From NCBI GenBank assembly GCA_001298545.1, contig LJCX01000001.1:372001-436000 (forward strand): a stretch of 64,000 nucleotides of DNA, written 5' to 3'. The stretch is from Actinobacteria bacterium OV320. Its GTDB lineage: Bacteria > Actinomycetota > Actinomycetes > Streptomycetales > Streptomycetaceae. The notes below the pieces were generated by a model. The model was not told where the DNA came from. It searched no databases and was given only the letters and a program-made list of their open reading frames with translations. The translations under genes were made by a program, and so were the position numbers. This document shows positions 17,913 through 28,400 of the stretch, one piece after another; the stretch's first letter is position 1, and the number at the start of each line of letters is the position of its first letter.

Positions 17913-19433
17913 ATGACGGAGATCCGACCCGCCACCACGACCGACTCCGGTGCTCCGGCCGAGAGTGACGAACACTCGCTCACCGTGGGGCCCGGGGGAC
18001 CGATCCTGTTGCAGGACGCCTATCTGATCGAGCAGATGGCGCAGTTCAACCGGGAACGGATCCCCGAGCGCCAGCCACACGCCAAGGGAAGCGGGGCCTT
18101 CGGCCGCTTCGAGGTGACGCACGACGTCAGCGCGTACACCAAGGCAGCCGTGTTCCAGCCGGGTACCCGTACCGACCTGGTCACCCGCTTCTCGACCGTG
18201 GCCGGCGAGCGCGGCAGCCCGGACACCTGGCGTGACCCGCGCGGCTTCGCGGTGAAGTTCTACACCAGCGAAGGCAACTACGACATGGTCGGCAACAATA
18301 CGCCGGTGTTCTTCGTGAAGGACCCGATGAAGTTCCAGCACTTCATCCGCTCGCAGAAGCGCCGCGCCGACAACAACCTGCGCGACCACGACATGCAGTG
18401 GGACTTCTGGACCCTCTCCCCGGAGTCCGCCCACCAGGTCACCTGGCTGATGGGAGACCGGGGCATCCCGCGGACCTGGCGCCACATGAACGGCTACACC
18501 TCCCACACCTATATGTGGATCAACGCCGAGGGTGAGCGGTTCTGGGTGAAATACCACTTCAAGACCGATCAGGGCGTCGAGTGCTTCACCCAGCACGAGG
18601 CCGATCAGATGGCCGCGGTGGACACGGACTACCACACGCGTGATCTCTTCGAGCACATCCGGGACGGTGACTTCCCCAGCTGGACCCTGCACGTGCAGGT
18701 GATGCCGTACGGGGACGCGGCGGGGTATCGATTCAACCCCTTCGATCTCACCAAGGTGTGGCCGCACGGCGACTACCCGCTCATCCCGGTCGGCCGCATG
18801 ACGCTCGACCGCAATCCCACCGACAACCACGCCGAGATCGAGCAGGCCGCCTTCCAGCCCAACAACCTGGTCCCCGGCATCGGACCGAGCCCGGACCGTA
18901 TGCTCCTGGCCCGGCTGTTCTCGTACGCGGACGCGCACCGCTACCGCATCGGTGCCAACTACCAGCAGCTTCCTGTGAACGCACCCGTCGTCGACGTCCA
19001 CACGTACTCGAAGGACGGGGCGATGGCCTACCGCAAGACGACCGATCCGGTCTACGCGCCGAACTCCAAGGGCGGCCCCGAGGCCGATACCGCCCACTAC
19101 GGCAGCCCGCCCAGCTGGGAGGCCGACGGCGAGATCACCCGCAGCGCCTATGTCTCCCACCCGGAGGACGACGACTGGGGCCAGCCCGGCACCATGGTGC
19201 GCGAGGTCCTCGACGACGACGCCCGCGACCGCCTGGTCGACAACGTTGTGGGACATCTCCTCAACGGTGTCACCGAGCCTGTCCTCGAGCGTGCCTTCGA
19301 GTACTGGTCGAACATCGACGAATCCATCGGCAAGCGCATCGCGGACGGTGTGCGAGCCAAGGCCGACGAGAAGGATCCCAAGGCCGCCGAACAGGGCAAT
19401 CCCGCACGACGGGCCATGCAGCACAAGGCATGA
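17913..19433 (+). CDS. katA: Monofunctional heme catalase
   Basis: This 506-residue clade-3-type small-subunit catalase converts hydrogen peroxide to water and oxygen. The distal His is in [19 protein letters not shown], the distal Asn in [16 protein letters not shown], and the proximal heme Tyr in [20 protein letters not shown]. The C-terminal immune-responsive domain is present ([16 protein letters not shown] to [11 protein letters not shown]). ATG 17913 follows AAAGG. It would be cytoplasmic. No catR/OxyR regulator adjoins it, unlike some Streptomyces catalase genes. Length and motifs are normal, so it is probably functional. Confidence 0.96.
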   Translation: MTEIRPATTTDSGAPAESDEHSLTVGPGGPILLQDAYLIEQMAQFNRERIPERQPHAKGSGAFGRFEVTHDVSAYTKAAVFQPGTRTDLVTRFSTVAGERGSPDTWRDPRGFAVKFYTSEGNYDMVGNNTPVFFVKDPMKFQHFIRSQKRRADNNLRDHDMQWDFWTLSPESAHQVTWLMGDRGIPRTWRHMNGYTSHTYMWINAEGERFWVKYHFKTDQGVECFTQHEADQMAAVDTDYHTRDLFEHIRDGDFPSWTLHVQVMPYGDAAGYRFNPFDLTKVWPHGDYPLIPVGRMTLDRNPTDNHAEIEQAAFQPNNLVPGIGPSPDRMLLARLFSYADAHRYRIGANYQQLPVNAPVVDVHTYSKDGAMAYRKTTDPVYAPNSKGGPEADTAHYGSPPSWEADGEITRSAYVSHPEDDDWGQPGTMVREVLDDDARDRLVDNVVGHLLNGVTEPVLERAFEYWSNIDESIGKRIADGVRAKADEKDPKAAEQGNPARRAMQHKA

Positions 19434-19603
19434 GGCTCACTCGGCACCGCTGGTACCCGCCCGAGCCCTCGGCCGGGTAGGACGCCGACGCCGCGCGGGC
19501 CGGGTGCGCGGACGTGGCATGGTCAGTTCCTGACGAGGCCGCCGACCGCCCGGCGAGGGGTGCCGCCACCCCGAGGGCCGTCCACGACACACCAGGAAAG
19601 CTC

Positions 19604-19936
19604 ATGATCTTCATCACCGCCCGGTTCCGCGTCCTTCCCCAGCACGCGGACGACTGGCCCGACATCACCCGGGGCTTCACCCTCGCGACGCGCGACGAGC
19701 CCGGGTGTCTCTGGTTCGACTGGTCGCGCGGCGTCGACGACCCTGCCGAGTACGTGCTCATCGAGGCGTTCCGCGACGACGAGGCCGGTTCGGCCCACGT
19801 CTCCTCCGCGCATTTCGCCGCGGCCTGCGCCGAGTTGCCGGCGTATCTCGCCGAGACCCCCAGGATCGTGAACGTGACCGTCCCGCAGAACGACTGGTCC
19901 CTGCTCGGGGAAATGGCGGTACAGGACGACCGCTGA
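19604..19936 (+). CDS. Antibiotic biosynthesis monooxygenase (ABM) domain protein
   Basis: This 110-residue dimeric alpha-beta-barrel (ABM, YgiN-like) protein reads MIFITARFRVLPQHADDWPD, FTLATRDEPGCLWFDWSRGV, EYVLIEAFRDDEAGSAHVSS and HFAAACAELPAYLAETP. The family includes cofactor-free quinol oxygenases and heme-degrading enzymes. ATG 19604 follows AGGAAAG. It is 170 bp downstream of catalase on the same strand, so both may belong to an oxidative-stress unit, and it ends in a strong hairpin. Confidence 0.88.
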   Translation: MIFITARFRVLPQHADDWPDITRGFTLATRDEPGCLWFDWSRGVDDPAEYVLIEAFRDDEAGSAHVSSAHFAAACAELPAYLAETPRIVNVTVPQNDWSLLGEMAVQDDR

Positions 19937-19937
19937 C

Positions 19938-19987
19938 GCATCCGGTCCGGCGCCCCGGCGACAACCGGGGCGCCGGCGGCCGGATGC
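19938..19987. terminator. Bidirectional terminator between convergent genes
   Basis: This is a long hairpin. Outer arms GCATCCGG (19938-19945) and its complement ending at 19987 flank an inner stem CCGGCGCCCCGG/CCGGGGCGCCGG around CGACAA. It lies between the ABM gene (plus) and the papain-like gene (minus). Confidence 0.85.
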
Positions 19988-20016
19988 AGTGATGGCGATC
20001 CGTCCGGCGCGGTCGG

Positions 20017-20496
20017 TCAGACCCGGGTGACGCTGAACTCGGGGTTGAAGTCCTGCCTGAACCGGTCGACGGTCACGGTGTGGATCTGGGCGTCCGCGGG
20101 GTCCCAGTAGCGGACCGCGTCGGGCTGGCCAAGCGCTTTCCCGATGGCCAGGGCGACCACGAAGTGGTGGTCGATGGCGACGGCCGCGGGGAACATCTGG
20201 CGGAGCTTGTTGCCGTCCCAGTCGGGGGAGTACCAGCGCGCGGGCAGACGCAGCGTCGGCCCGCCGGGCAGCTGGTTGAGGCGCTCGACCAGCAGGTTGG
20301 TGTTGGCGGTGTTCTGACCGTGGGTGAGATCGCCAAGAGCGGTGTGGGTGGCCACCGTGCTCCAGGGCAACCCGGCCACCGCGCCGAGACAGAAGGCCCA
20401 GCACTCCATGGAGCCCGGGTCCTGCATGCGCGCCGTGAGCGGCAGGGACTCCTTGCCGTAGAAGGTGTAGCCGTTGTCTTGCCACTGAATGGACAT
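20017..20496 (-). CDS. Papain-like (C39-type fold) cysteine peptidase-like protein
   Basis: This 159-residue protein has a pattern typical of papain-like enzymes. The putative nucleophile is Cys in MQDPGSMECWAFCLGAVAG (about residue 32), the putative His in IDHHFVVALAIG (about 112), and an Asp in AVRYWDPADAQ. ATG 20496 (MSIQWQDNGYTFYGKE) follows GGGGAGG. No signal peptide or transporter is nearby, so it is not a normal bacteriocin C39 exporter peptidase. It could be an effector, toxin or protein processor. Family assignment rests on the Cys/His/Asp pattern only. Confidence 0.6.
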   Translation of the reverse strand: MSIQWQDNGYTFYGKESLPLTARMQDPGSMECWAFCLGAVAGLPWSTVATHTALGDLTHGQNTANTNLLVERLNQLPGGPTLRLPARWYSPDWDGNKLRQMFPAAVAIDHHFVVALAIGKALGQPDAVRYWDPADAQIHTVTVDRFRQDFNPEFSVTRV

Positions 20497-20726
20497 TTTT
20501 CCTCCCCTGTACGCAGGCCTGCCGGGACCCGACATGTCCGTCCGGCGAAGCGGCAGGTGCATTCATCGTGAAGGTACCGGGAAATGCCCTTATCGGTGCG
20601 GATTAGTGGTATCTCATCAATGAACATCTCATCGGATAATTTGTCTTATGTTGCGCGTGTTTTCAGAGACGAACAGTGGCGCGACGGTGGTGGACGGCCG
20701 TGCGGTCATTCGAGCCAGGGGCAGCG

Positions 20727-21377
20727 TCACGGTGCCGGCCTGAGGTAGTTGAGAGCGAGCCGGGTGAGTTCCTCGAGGAACTGTTCCCTCGGTATGAGAG
20801 GCCGGTCGAGCAGGTAACGGACGGTCAGGTGCTCGACCGTGCGCACCAGCATCCACACCGCCGTGTCGAGGGGCGCGTCCGGGCGCAGACCTCCGCGCTG
20901 TGTCGTCAGATAGGCGCGGACCAGCTCACCGATGCGCTGTTCGAAGGCCCCCAGGGCGCGCCCGTCGTCAAGCCGCGGGCCGTGCTCGACCGCGGCGCGA
21001 AGAAGCGGCGGCTCGACGTCGAGTCCGTCCAGCAGCGCTGCCAGCGTAGCCCGGACGATCACGGGCGCCGGCTGCTCGAAGCAGCCGGACATCCGGGTGG
21101 TGACGCTGGAGACGAGTGTGTCGCTGTAGCGTTCCAGAACCGCCGAGACGATGGCGTCCTTGTGGGGGAAGTACTGGTACAGCGAGCCGGGGCTGATCCC
21201 CGCGGTCGTCGCGATCCGACTGGTCGACGCGCCCTCGTAGCCGTACTCGGCCAGGACCTGCCGACCCGCGTCCAGGATGCGTTCCACCATCGCCCGGGAC
21301 CGCTCCTGGCTCGGCCTCCTGCGCGGTGAAACGCGAGCGGCCGTGCTGCCACGCGCGTCTCGGCGAGGCGATGACAT
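20727..21377 (-). CDS. TetR-family transcriptional regulator
   Basis: This 216-residue regulator has the HTH at about residues 30-75: SQERSRAMVERILDAGRQVL, then TSRIATTAGISPGSLYQYFP. The C-terminal ligand domain is helical (LGAFEQRIGELVRAYLTTQR, TVEHLTVRYLLDRPLI). ATG 21377 gives an Arg-rich leader of about 24 residues. It is divergent from an MpaB-family oxygenase gene with only 53 bp between starts, so it probably represses that gene and itself. No obvious palindrome is seen in the 53 bp. Confidence 0.9.
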   Translation of the reverse strand: MSSPRRDARGSTAARVSPRRRPSQERSRAMVERILDAGRQVLAEYGYEGASTSRIATTAGISPGSLYQYFPHKDAIVSAVLERYSDTLVSSVTTRMSGCFEQPAPVIVRATLAALLDGLDVEPPLLRAAVEHGPRLDDGRALGAFEQRIGELVRAYLTTQRGGLRPDAPLDTAVWMLVRTVEHLTVRYLLDRPLIPREQFLEELTRLALNYLRPAP

Positions 21378-21430
21378 GGGCGTCAGCAGACGAATTGAAC
21401 GCGAGTACGACAGACGGTCAGCATCGACTC

Positions 21431-22732
21431 ATGGTCGCACACGAGCCGCAGCAGCGTGATACCCCCGTCGGGCCGAGTGACGTGACGACGCCCCCCTCTC
21501 CGTATCCGCGACGCTTTCGCGCGACCGAGGGCCTCAACCGTCGTCTGGGCAGACCGCTGCGGCTGTTGCTGGGACGCCGAGGCAAGGTCGATCCGGCGTT
21601 GTTGGCGGCCATCGGCGAGCGGTTGACGACCCGCGACGAAATCGGAGCGGCCCTGGCGGGCGCCCTGCGGATCACTGACACGGCGCATCCGGACCGGGTG
21701 ACCATGAGGCAGTTCCGCACTGCGCTCGCCGACGGGATCGACGCGATGCCGAACCCTCCCGCGGCTCTGTGGGAATTCTTCGCCGCGGTGGATCCGGTGC
21801 CGGACTGGGTCGACTTCGATCTGGTCGACGAGGGCGGCCGGGTGGCCCGCAGGTTCGGCCGCAACGCCGCTGACGTGATGCTTCAGTTGGCGTTGATCGG
21901 CTCCTACCGGTTCGACGGACCGCCTCGTCTACTGGTCGAGACCGGTGGCCTCACCGGCGGTTCGGCCCTGCGCAGGATCGCCGAGACCCAGCATTGGGCC
22001 ACCGCGGTCACCGGCCACGACGCGATGCGCCGCTCCGGTGCGGGGTTTCGCCTCACCGTGCACGTCCGTCTCATGCACGCGCTGGTCAACCATCAGGCGG
22101 AGCGCAGCGGGCAATGGGACACCGAGAGCTGGGGGCTGCCGGTCAACCAGTCCGATCTGGCCGCGACCCTCGGCCTGTTCAACGCCGTCCAGCTGCTCGG
22201 CGTACGACTGCTCGGCGTACGCGTCACCCGTGCCGAGTCACGCGCGCTGATGCACCTGTGGAAGTACGTCGGCCATCTGCTGGGCGTGAACGAGGAATGG
22301 CTCTGCGATCACGAACGGCTCCAACATCGTTTCAACTACCACCTGTTACTCACCCAGAGCTACGGCGGCCCGGTCGGCCCGGCCCTCGCCAACGCGCTCG
22401 TGGAGGCCCAGACCGCCTTGCACTTCGCCCACTTCGCCCGAGTGCGCCGCGCCTACGCCCGAGCCCGGTTGCTGAGCATGCTGCGGTACTTTCTCGGCCG
22501 CCGCGGCGTCCGGGACCTGAACCTGCCCGTGGCCCTGCCGTGGGCGGTGCCGCCCCTGCTGGCCGCCAACCTCCTGCGCTACCACGTCCTCGGTCGCACC
22601 GCGGCGGGCCGCGCCTACCTGCTGCGCAACGGCGACCGGTTCATCCGACGGAACCTGCGGCACTACTTCGGTGAACATGCCCCCGATGTCGGGGCACTCG
22701 GGGTCGGGCCGTCGGCAGGAGCCTCGCGCTGA
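21431..22732 (+). CDS. Oxygenase MpaB family (DUF2236) protein
   Basis: This 433-residue protein resembles the DUF2236/MpaB/Lcp family, which includes heme b oxygenases such as the rubber oxygenase Lcp. Residues supporting this are IDAMPNPPAALWEFFAAVDP, MLQLALIGSYRFDGPPRLLV, TGHDAMRRSGAGFRLTVHVR (the conserved region with candidate heme and catalytic residues), LMHLWKYVGHLLGV and LRYHVLGRTAAGRAYLLRN. I chose ATG 21431; the frame is open further left but would overlap the divergent TetR start. No signal peptide. The substrate is unknown. Confidence 0.82.
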   Translation: MVAHEPQQRDTPVGPSDVTTPPSPYPRRFRATEGLNRRLGRPLRLLLGRRGKVDPALLAAIGERLTTRDEIGAALAGALRITDTAHPDRVTMRQFRTALADGIDAMPNPPAALWEFFAAVDPVPDWVDFDLVDEGGRVARRFGRNAADVMLQLALIGSYRFDGPPRLLVETGGLTGGSALRRIAETQHWATAVTGHDAMRRSGAGFRLTVHVRLMHALVNHQAERSGQWDTESWGLPVNQSDLAATLGLFNAVQLLGVRLLGVRVTRAESRALMHLWKYVGHLLGVNEEWLCDHERLQHRFNYHLLLTQSYGGPVGPALANALVEAQTALHFAHFARVRRAYARARLLSMLRYFLGRRGVRDLNLPVALPWAVPPLLAANLLRYHVLGRTAAGRAYLLRNGDRFIRRNLRHYFGEHAPDVGALGVGPSAGASR

Positions 22733-22761
22733 CGTCGTCGCACGTCCCTGTCACGGTCGTT

Positions 22762-22788
22762 GGTCCGCCCCCGTCGGCAGGGCGGACC
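22762..22788. terminator. Bidirectional terminator
   Basis: GGTCCGCCC (22762-22770) pairs with GGGCGGACC (22780-22788) around a 9-nt loop, 29 bp after the MpaB stop and 14 bp before the convergent hydrolase stop. Confidence 0.82.
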
Positions 22789-22802
22789 CGACGTCGGAGA
22801 CC

Positions 22803-24266
22803 TCAGGAAGCGATACCGACGCCGTCGATGAGGCTCCAGGACTTCTCCTGAGCGGCGGTCATGGCCGGCCAGCCGAGTCCACCTGGCCGTGCGTTGACCC
22901 GTGAGGCGTAGGAGCTCGGGTGGAAGTCCGGAGCGTAGCGGCAGCCGGTGCCGTACGCAGGGTCGAACCGCGCGCAGGACGCCGCGATCGACCGGGGCGT
23001 CGGCTTCTTCCCGGTGCGCACCCACCTGTCCAGGGCGAAGACCGAGCCGGCGTATTCGGAGTCGCTCAGCGCGCTGTGCTCGCTCTCTTCGGTGAAGGTC
23101 TGCACCAAGTGCCCTGCCCGGTGCGCTCCTTGAAGGGTGGCGCGGTAGGCGGCCTCGTGCTGGACGAACGCCGTCGGATCGTCGATCGCGTGGAGCGTGA
23201 GGACCGGAATGTCGACCTTGCCGGTGAGGTTGCTGTCGTAGGACAGGTCTCGTACGGCGGTCGGGTCGGCGGAGAACCGCTCGACGCCGGCGTTGAGCGC
23301 CTTGTCGTCGTGTGAACCTGAGTACCGCACACCCATGTTGCTGAACGGATTGCGATCGCCGAGCCGATTGTGCACGATGTCGCGGAAGGTGAAGGTCGCG
23401 AACTGCAGATGTGAATCCAGGGTTCGCTCGGGGATCCTCGTGACGTTGAGGATGTCGTCGAGGTTGCGCTGCTGCAGCGCGGTCCGATCCTGCGGGGCGG
23501 AAGCGTATCCCGTGCACTCCAGCAGGCGGGCGCGGAGCCCGGCCGCTGTCATGGTCGAGCCGGCGCGCAGCCCCTGCCACAGCGGGTACTGAGGCTCGCT
23601 GGGACGCGGGTGGTTCTGGCAGTAGTACTGGTAGACCACGCGCAGGTCGACCCGGTAGTCGTATCCGCGTGAGCCGCCGCCGAGGACACCGCTGGTGAGG
23701 AGGGCTCCGTCGTAGGGGCCGTTCTTCTCGCCGTAGACCTCCACGACCTTGGCGGCGACATTCCCTCCCCAGGACTGGCCGTGCACATAGGTCCGCTTCG
23801 GCCTGCCGAACTCCCGGACGAACAGGCGGCGCAGGTTCTCGGTGTCGGCGGCCGCCATCCGGGTGCCGTAGCCACCGCGACGGTAGGACGAGCCGGCCCA
23901 GGCGTACCCCTCCTTCGCCATGACCGACCAGCGGTCCAGATCACCGACGCTGCGGGCGGGATCGGATCCTTCGCCGAGGTCGGGCCCCCCGTGGGCGTGC
24001 ACGACGAGCGAGCCGTTCCATTTCCGGGGGATGGCGATCGCGTAATAGGCGCCGTTCGTATCCTGACCGGTGTAGCACGTGGCCCTGCCCGCCAGGCTCG
24101 ACGGGCAGGTGACGGAGACCGGACGGCCCGCGTCGGCGCGGGCGGAAGGTGTGCCGGTGAGAGCGCCGATGACCAACCCGGCAAGGCAGGCGGCCGACCA
24201 CACGCGGCGCTGCCTACCGGATCGGAACCAGTGCGGGACGCGTGGATGCGTTCTGGACCTGTCCAA
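22803..24266 (-). CDS. Secreted alpha/beta hydrolase
   Basis: This 487-residue exported hydrolase has an N-terminal signal (RRVWSAACLAGLVIGALTGT, cleavage near ARADA). The fold is alpha/beta hydrolase: oxyanion strand SLVVHAHGGPDLGEG, nucleophile elbow VHGQSWGGN with Ser at about residue 170, acid in LTLHAIDDPTAF, and His in TEESEHSALSD. Cys pairs (TCPSSLAGRATC, CQNH) suit an extracellular protein. The basic start MDRSRTHPRVPHWFRSGRQR is somewhat long and a later start is possible. Esterase, lipase or peptidase activity cannot be told apart. It seems monocistronic. Confidence 0.85.
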   Translation of the reverse strand: MDRSRTHPRVPHWFRSGRQRRVWSAACLAGLVIGALTGTPSARADAGRPVSVTCPSSLAGRATCYTGQDTNGAYYAIAIPRKWNGSLVVHAHGGPDLGEGSDPARSVGDLDRWSVMAKEGYAWAGSSYRRGGYGTRMAAADTENLRRLFVREFGRPKRTYVHGQSWGGNVAAKVVEVYGEKNGPYDGALLTSGVLGGGSRGYDYRVDLRVVYQYYCQNHPRPSEPQYPLWQGLRAGSTMTAAGLRARLLECTGYASAPQDRTALQQRNLDDILNVTRIPERTLDSHLQFATFTFRDIVHNRLGDRNPFSNMGVRYSGSHDDKALNAGVERFSADPTAVRDLSYDSNLTGKVDIPVLTLHAIDDPTAFVQHEAAYRATLQGAHRAGHLVQTFTEESEHSALSDSEYAGSVFALDRWVRTGKKPTPRSIAASCARFDPAYGTGCRYAPDFHPSSYASRVNARPGGLGWPAMTAAQEKSWSLIDGVGIAS

Positions 24267-24874
24267 GGTGTGGCTCTTCCCTGTCCTCGGGGGCGCACCG
24301 TTGCGCCTCGCGTCGTGATGCTAGGAAGGCCGCAGCCGAGGGGCCACGCTCTTGATCGTTGTGTTCATAGTGTTCGCTCGGCGATGCGCCGACTCGCAGG
24401 AAGACCGGGGAACGGGCGCCTTGCGGCACAGGGCGGTCATGGCGGACCCACTGCGTCAGGAACTCCGAGCGGGCATCGCGTCCGTCGGGCCCCGATGAGT
24501 TTCGCGTCGCACGGGCGGTGTCCCGTACCGGATTGCCCTCATGTGCATCCGAACTCTTGAGGTTCGGGCCGTCATTCCGATCGGCCGACACAATTCGCCG
24601 GTGAACGTTTTCTCAACGCCGCTGAGAAGGACGCGCCTCATCGCGGGCCGTTGTCGAATGATAGTCAATTTCCGTCTGAGGCGGCCATCGGCGGTGACTG
24701 CGCTTTCCGGGGTTGCCTCCTCCCTGGCGACCGCGCTGCTCGCGGCCGGTTTCCCGGCTTGCCGTGAGGACGGGAAACAGGAAACCCGTCGACCTCCCGG
24801 GACCCTGCGGCCAGTCTGATGCCGAGAGACCGAGCACGACCTGCGACCAGGCAGGACGACCGCAAGGGGGAAAC
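24267..24874. other. Non-coding interval of about 608 bp
   Basis: This divergent region lies between the secreted hydrolase (minus) and the small secreted protein (plus). Several short frames exist (for example 24541-24819 plus) but lack ribosome binding sites and recognisable content. An AT-richer patch at about 24590-24670 could hold a promoter. I see no RNA gene. Confidence 0.5.
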
Positions 24875-25243
24875 ATGCGCAAGTTGTTCAGCGGGGCCGT
24901 CGCACTGGCCACCGCCGCCACGGCGCTGGTGGCGCTGACCGGCACGGCCGAGGCCAAGCCGGCCGCCGACTGGGCCGGGTGCCCGTCCGGCGCCGTCTGT
25001 ATCTACCCGCAGAACCAGGACCCCGCCCAGAGCCCGAGCAACATCTACTGGAGCTACGGCGCCCACAACCTGAGCAACCAGGTCGGCTGGCACTGGGTCC
25101 TCAACAACCAGACCGGTGGCGCCTCGGCGGAACTGTGCCTGAACTACGGCGGCACGAACTGCAACTACACGATCGGGAATCCGCCGAGGGGTGTGTGGGC
25201 CGACCTCACGCCGGTCAACTCGATCAAGCTGAACCGGCCGTAA
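24875..25243 (+). CDS. Small secreted protein, peptidase inhibitor I36-like
   Basis: This 122-residue protein has a Sec signal (MRKLFSGAVALATAATALVA, cleavage after AEA near residue 27). The mature part begins KPAADWAGCPSGAVCIYPQN and resembles the small crystallin-like secreted proteins annotated as peptidase inhibitor family I36, with paired Cys (GCPSGAVC, LCLNYGGTNC). ATG 24875 follows AAGGGGG. It is likely an extracellular disulfide-bonded protein; inhibition of proteases is only inferred. A hairpin follows. Confidence 0.75.
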   Translation: MRKLFSGAVALATAATALVALTGTAEAKPAADWAGCPSGAVCIYPQNQDPAQSPSNIYWSYGAHNLSNQVGWHWVLNNQTGGASAELCLNYGGTNCNYTIGNPPRGVWADLTPVNSIKLNRP

Positions 25244-25261
25244 GGCCTTTCGCACGGGGGA

Positions 25262-25293
25262 ACGTCCGGAATCGCTTGCGCGGTTCCGGACGT
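25262..25293 (+). terminator. Hairpin terminator after the I36-like gene
   Basis: ACGTCCGGAA (25262-25271) pairs with TTCCGGACGT (25284-25293), 19 bp after the stop, followed by CCGTATTTCC. Confidence 0.8.
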
Positions 25294-25410
25294 CCGTATT
25301 TCCGCCACACTCTCGCGCCACGCCGGTGAAAGCCTTGATCGGCCGTCACATTGCCGCAGTACCCTGGATGTCGGCCGTTTCACGGCTCATGCGCGCGACA
25401 CCCGGGGGAT

Positions 25411-28400
25411 GTGGTGGGGGAGCAGCAGCACACCGGTGACCGAGGTGAACCGCCACCGCCCGAAGGAATCGTTCCGGACTTTCCCGCGCAGCTGAGACGA
25501 CTCCGCCGACAGCGCGGACTCTCGCTGGCCGACATGGCGCGGCAGACGCACTACAGCAAGGGCTACCTCAGCAAGATCGAGACGGGCGCGAAGCGAGCCA
25601 CCGTCGACGTCGCGCGGCGTTGCGACCAGATCCTGCGGGCCGAGGGCGGGCTGCTGCGGCTGCTGACGACGAGCCCCGAGAACGCCGAGGAAGCTGACGA
25701 CGCGGCGAGATCCGGGAGAACGGCGCACCCGGCCGACCCGGCGCACCCGGCCGACCCGGCGGCCCCCGGGAACGCGCAGAACGCGGGCGACGCGCAGGCG
25801 CGGAGGGGTGACGGTGCCGTGTCCGGGCGGACGGAGTTCGACGCTGTCCGCCCCTACCGGGGGCTGTCGGCGTTCACCGTGCAGGACGCGGGATGGTTCT
25901 TCGGCCGTGAGCGGGTCACCGCGGCCCTGGTCGAGAGGGTCTTCGAACGGATCGGCGGCGGGCCCCTGATGGTCGTCGCCCCTTCGGGTGCCGGCAAGTC
26001 GTCCCTGTTCAACGCGGGTCTCGTACCGGCCTTCCGAAACCCCGGCGGCTTCCCAATGCCGGGCGCCGAGCGGTGGCCGGTGGTGGCGTTCACGCCCACC
26101 GCGCACCCGCTGGAGGAGCTGCTGACCGGCTTCGCGAAAGCGCTGGACGGCGATCTCGGCGTCACCGTCCGGCAGTTGCGCGACCGGCCCGAGATCCTGC
26201 TGGAGGCGGTGCGGCGCACGGTGGACGACGGTGCCTGCGCCGACGGGGGCAGACGGCCACCGCCGGTGCGTCCGGTACTCCTCGTCGACCAGTTCGAGGA
26301 ACTGTTCACGCTCTGCTCCGACGAGGACGAGCGACGCGCTTTCGTCCGGGTGCTGTGCGCCGTGTCGACGTCCCGTCGCCCGTCGGATCCGGCGGACGTC
26401 TCCGGTCGTGATCCGGCCGTCGTGGTCCTCGGCGTACGGGCCGACCTGTCCGGCAGGTGTGTCGAACTCCCCGAGCTGGCAACGGTGTTCACCGACGGGC
26501 TGGTCGTACTGCCCCCGATGTCCGTCGCCGGGCTGCGGGAGGCGATCACCCGCCCCGCCGAGCTCGCCGGACTCACCTTGGAGCCGGGGCTCGTCCCCGT
26601 GTTGCTGCGCGACGCCGGCCTGCGCGACGAACCGGGAGGGTCGCACGGCGACGGATCGGACGTCGGGCGCGCCCTGCCGGACGTCACTCCCTCGGGTGCG
26701 CTGCCGCTGATCTCCCACGCGCTGCTGACCACCTGGCAGCGGCGCGAGGGCGCCACCCTGACCGTCGCGGGGTACGAGCGCACCGGCGGTATCCGGGGGG
26801 CGGTGGCACGGACCGCCGAGGACGTGTTCGCGGGCCTGTACCCGGCCGAGCAGCAGACGATCCGCAGGATTCTGGTGCGCCTGGTCCATGTGGCCGACGG
26901 CACCGGACCGGCCCGGTGCCGGATGAGCCGGGCCGCGCTGATGGAGCGGCTCGCCGACACGGACGGCGCCACGGCCGCCCTGGACGCCTTCGTGCGGGCG
27001 CGTCTGATCACCGCCGACCGCCACACGGTCGAGATCGCCCACGAGGCACTGCTGCACGCCTGGCCCCGGCTGCGCGGCTGGATCGACGCCGACCGGCACG
27101 GGCTGCTGATCCACCAGCAACTCGCGCACGCCGCCGAGGAGTGGGAGCGCGAGGGCGGCGATCCGTCCGCCCTCTACCGGGGCACCCGGCTGGACACCGT
27201 CCGGGCGTGGGCCGAGGAACGGGACGGCCGGAGCCGGCTCAGCGCGCAGGAGGAGGCGTTCCTGCGCGCGAGCCGGGCCGAGGAGGCCGACCGGCAGCGG
27301 CAGGCCAGGCGGCAGGTCCGGCGCCGGCAGGGCACGCTGGCCACACTGGTCGTGCTGCTGGCCCTCGCCGTGGTCGCCGGAGCGCTGGCGTACCGGCAGC
27401 GCTCGGACGCGCTGCAGCAGGAGCGGGTCGCCCGTTCCCGGGCACTCGCCGCGCAGTCCGCCTCGCTGGCGGCCGGTCAGCCCGAGGCCTCGATGCGGCT
27501 CGCCGGGGAGGCCTACCGCTCCCAGGAGACGCCCGAGGCGCGCGGCGCCCTGCTGAGCACACAGGCGCAGCCCTTCTCGGCCCGGCTCGGTGGGCATCGC
27601 GGGCCGGTCAACTCGGTGGCGTTCGCGCCCGACGGGCGCACGCTCGCGACGGCCAGTTCGGACGGCACGGTGACCCTGCGACGACTCGCGGACCGCCGTA
27701 CGACCGCCACGTTCACGATGTCCGGGCGGGTGCGGTCGGTCGCCTTCAGCCCCGACGGACGTACGCTCGCGGCCGGTGCCACGGACGCGCCGGTGCAGCT
27801 GTGGGGCGCGGCCGACCATCGTACGAAGGTGGTGTTGCCGGCCGGCACCGTGGGCGCCCGGGCCGTGGCCTTCGACCCCCGGGGCGGCACCTTGGCCGTC
27901 GCGGCGCGCGACGGCACGGTCCAGGTGTGGGACACGGACCGGGGGCGCCGTGTCGCGTCCTTCACCGGTCATGTCGGGCAGGTCGACGCGCTGGCGTACG
28001 CCCCGGACGGCCGGACGCTCGCGTCGGCCGGCGCCGACCGGACCGTCCGGCTGTGGGACACGGTGCGCGACCGGCCCTCGGGCGTGCTGGAAGGGCACAG
28101 CGACGAGGTGTACGGCGTGGCGTTCGCGCCGGACGGACGGAGCCTGGCCAGCGGGGGAGCGGACCGGACCGTACGGCTGTGGGACCTGGCACGGAACCGG
28201 ACGACCTCGGTCCTGAGCGGGCACAGCGACGACGTCAACGCTGTCGCCTACACCCCGGACGGCGCCACGGTCGTCAGCGCGGGAGGCGACGGTACGACCC
28301 GTCTGTGGGACGTGCACAGCGGGACGCAGACGCTGACGCTCACCGGCCACACCGACTACACGATGGGCGTGGCCGTGAACGCCGGCGGGACCGTGCTCGC

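Noticed and set aside
17862..19424. A 520-codon open frame on the minus strand opposite catalase
   Set aside because: The catalase on the plus strand is full length with all active-site residues; the opposite frame is a mirror artefact.
24541..24819. Possible small gene (92 codons, plus strand)
   Set aside because: No ribosome binding site, mixed composition and no recognisable content; it overlaps the promoter region of the I36-like gene.
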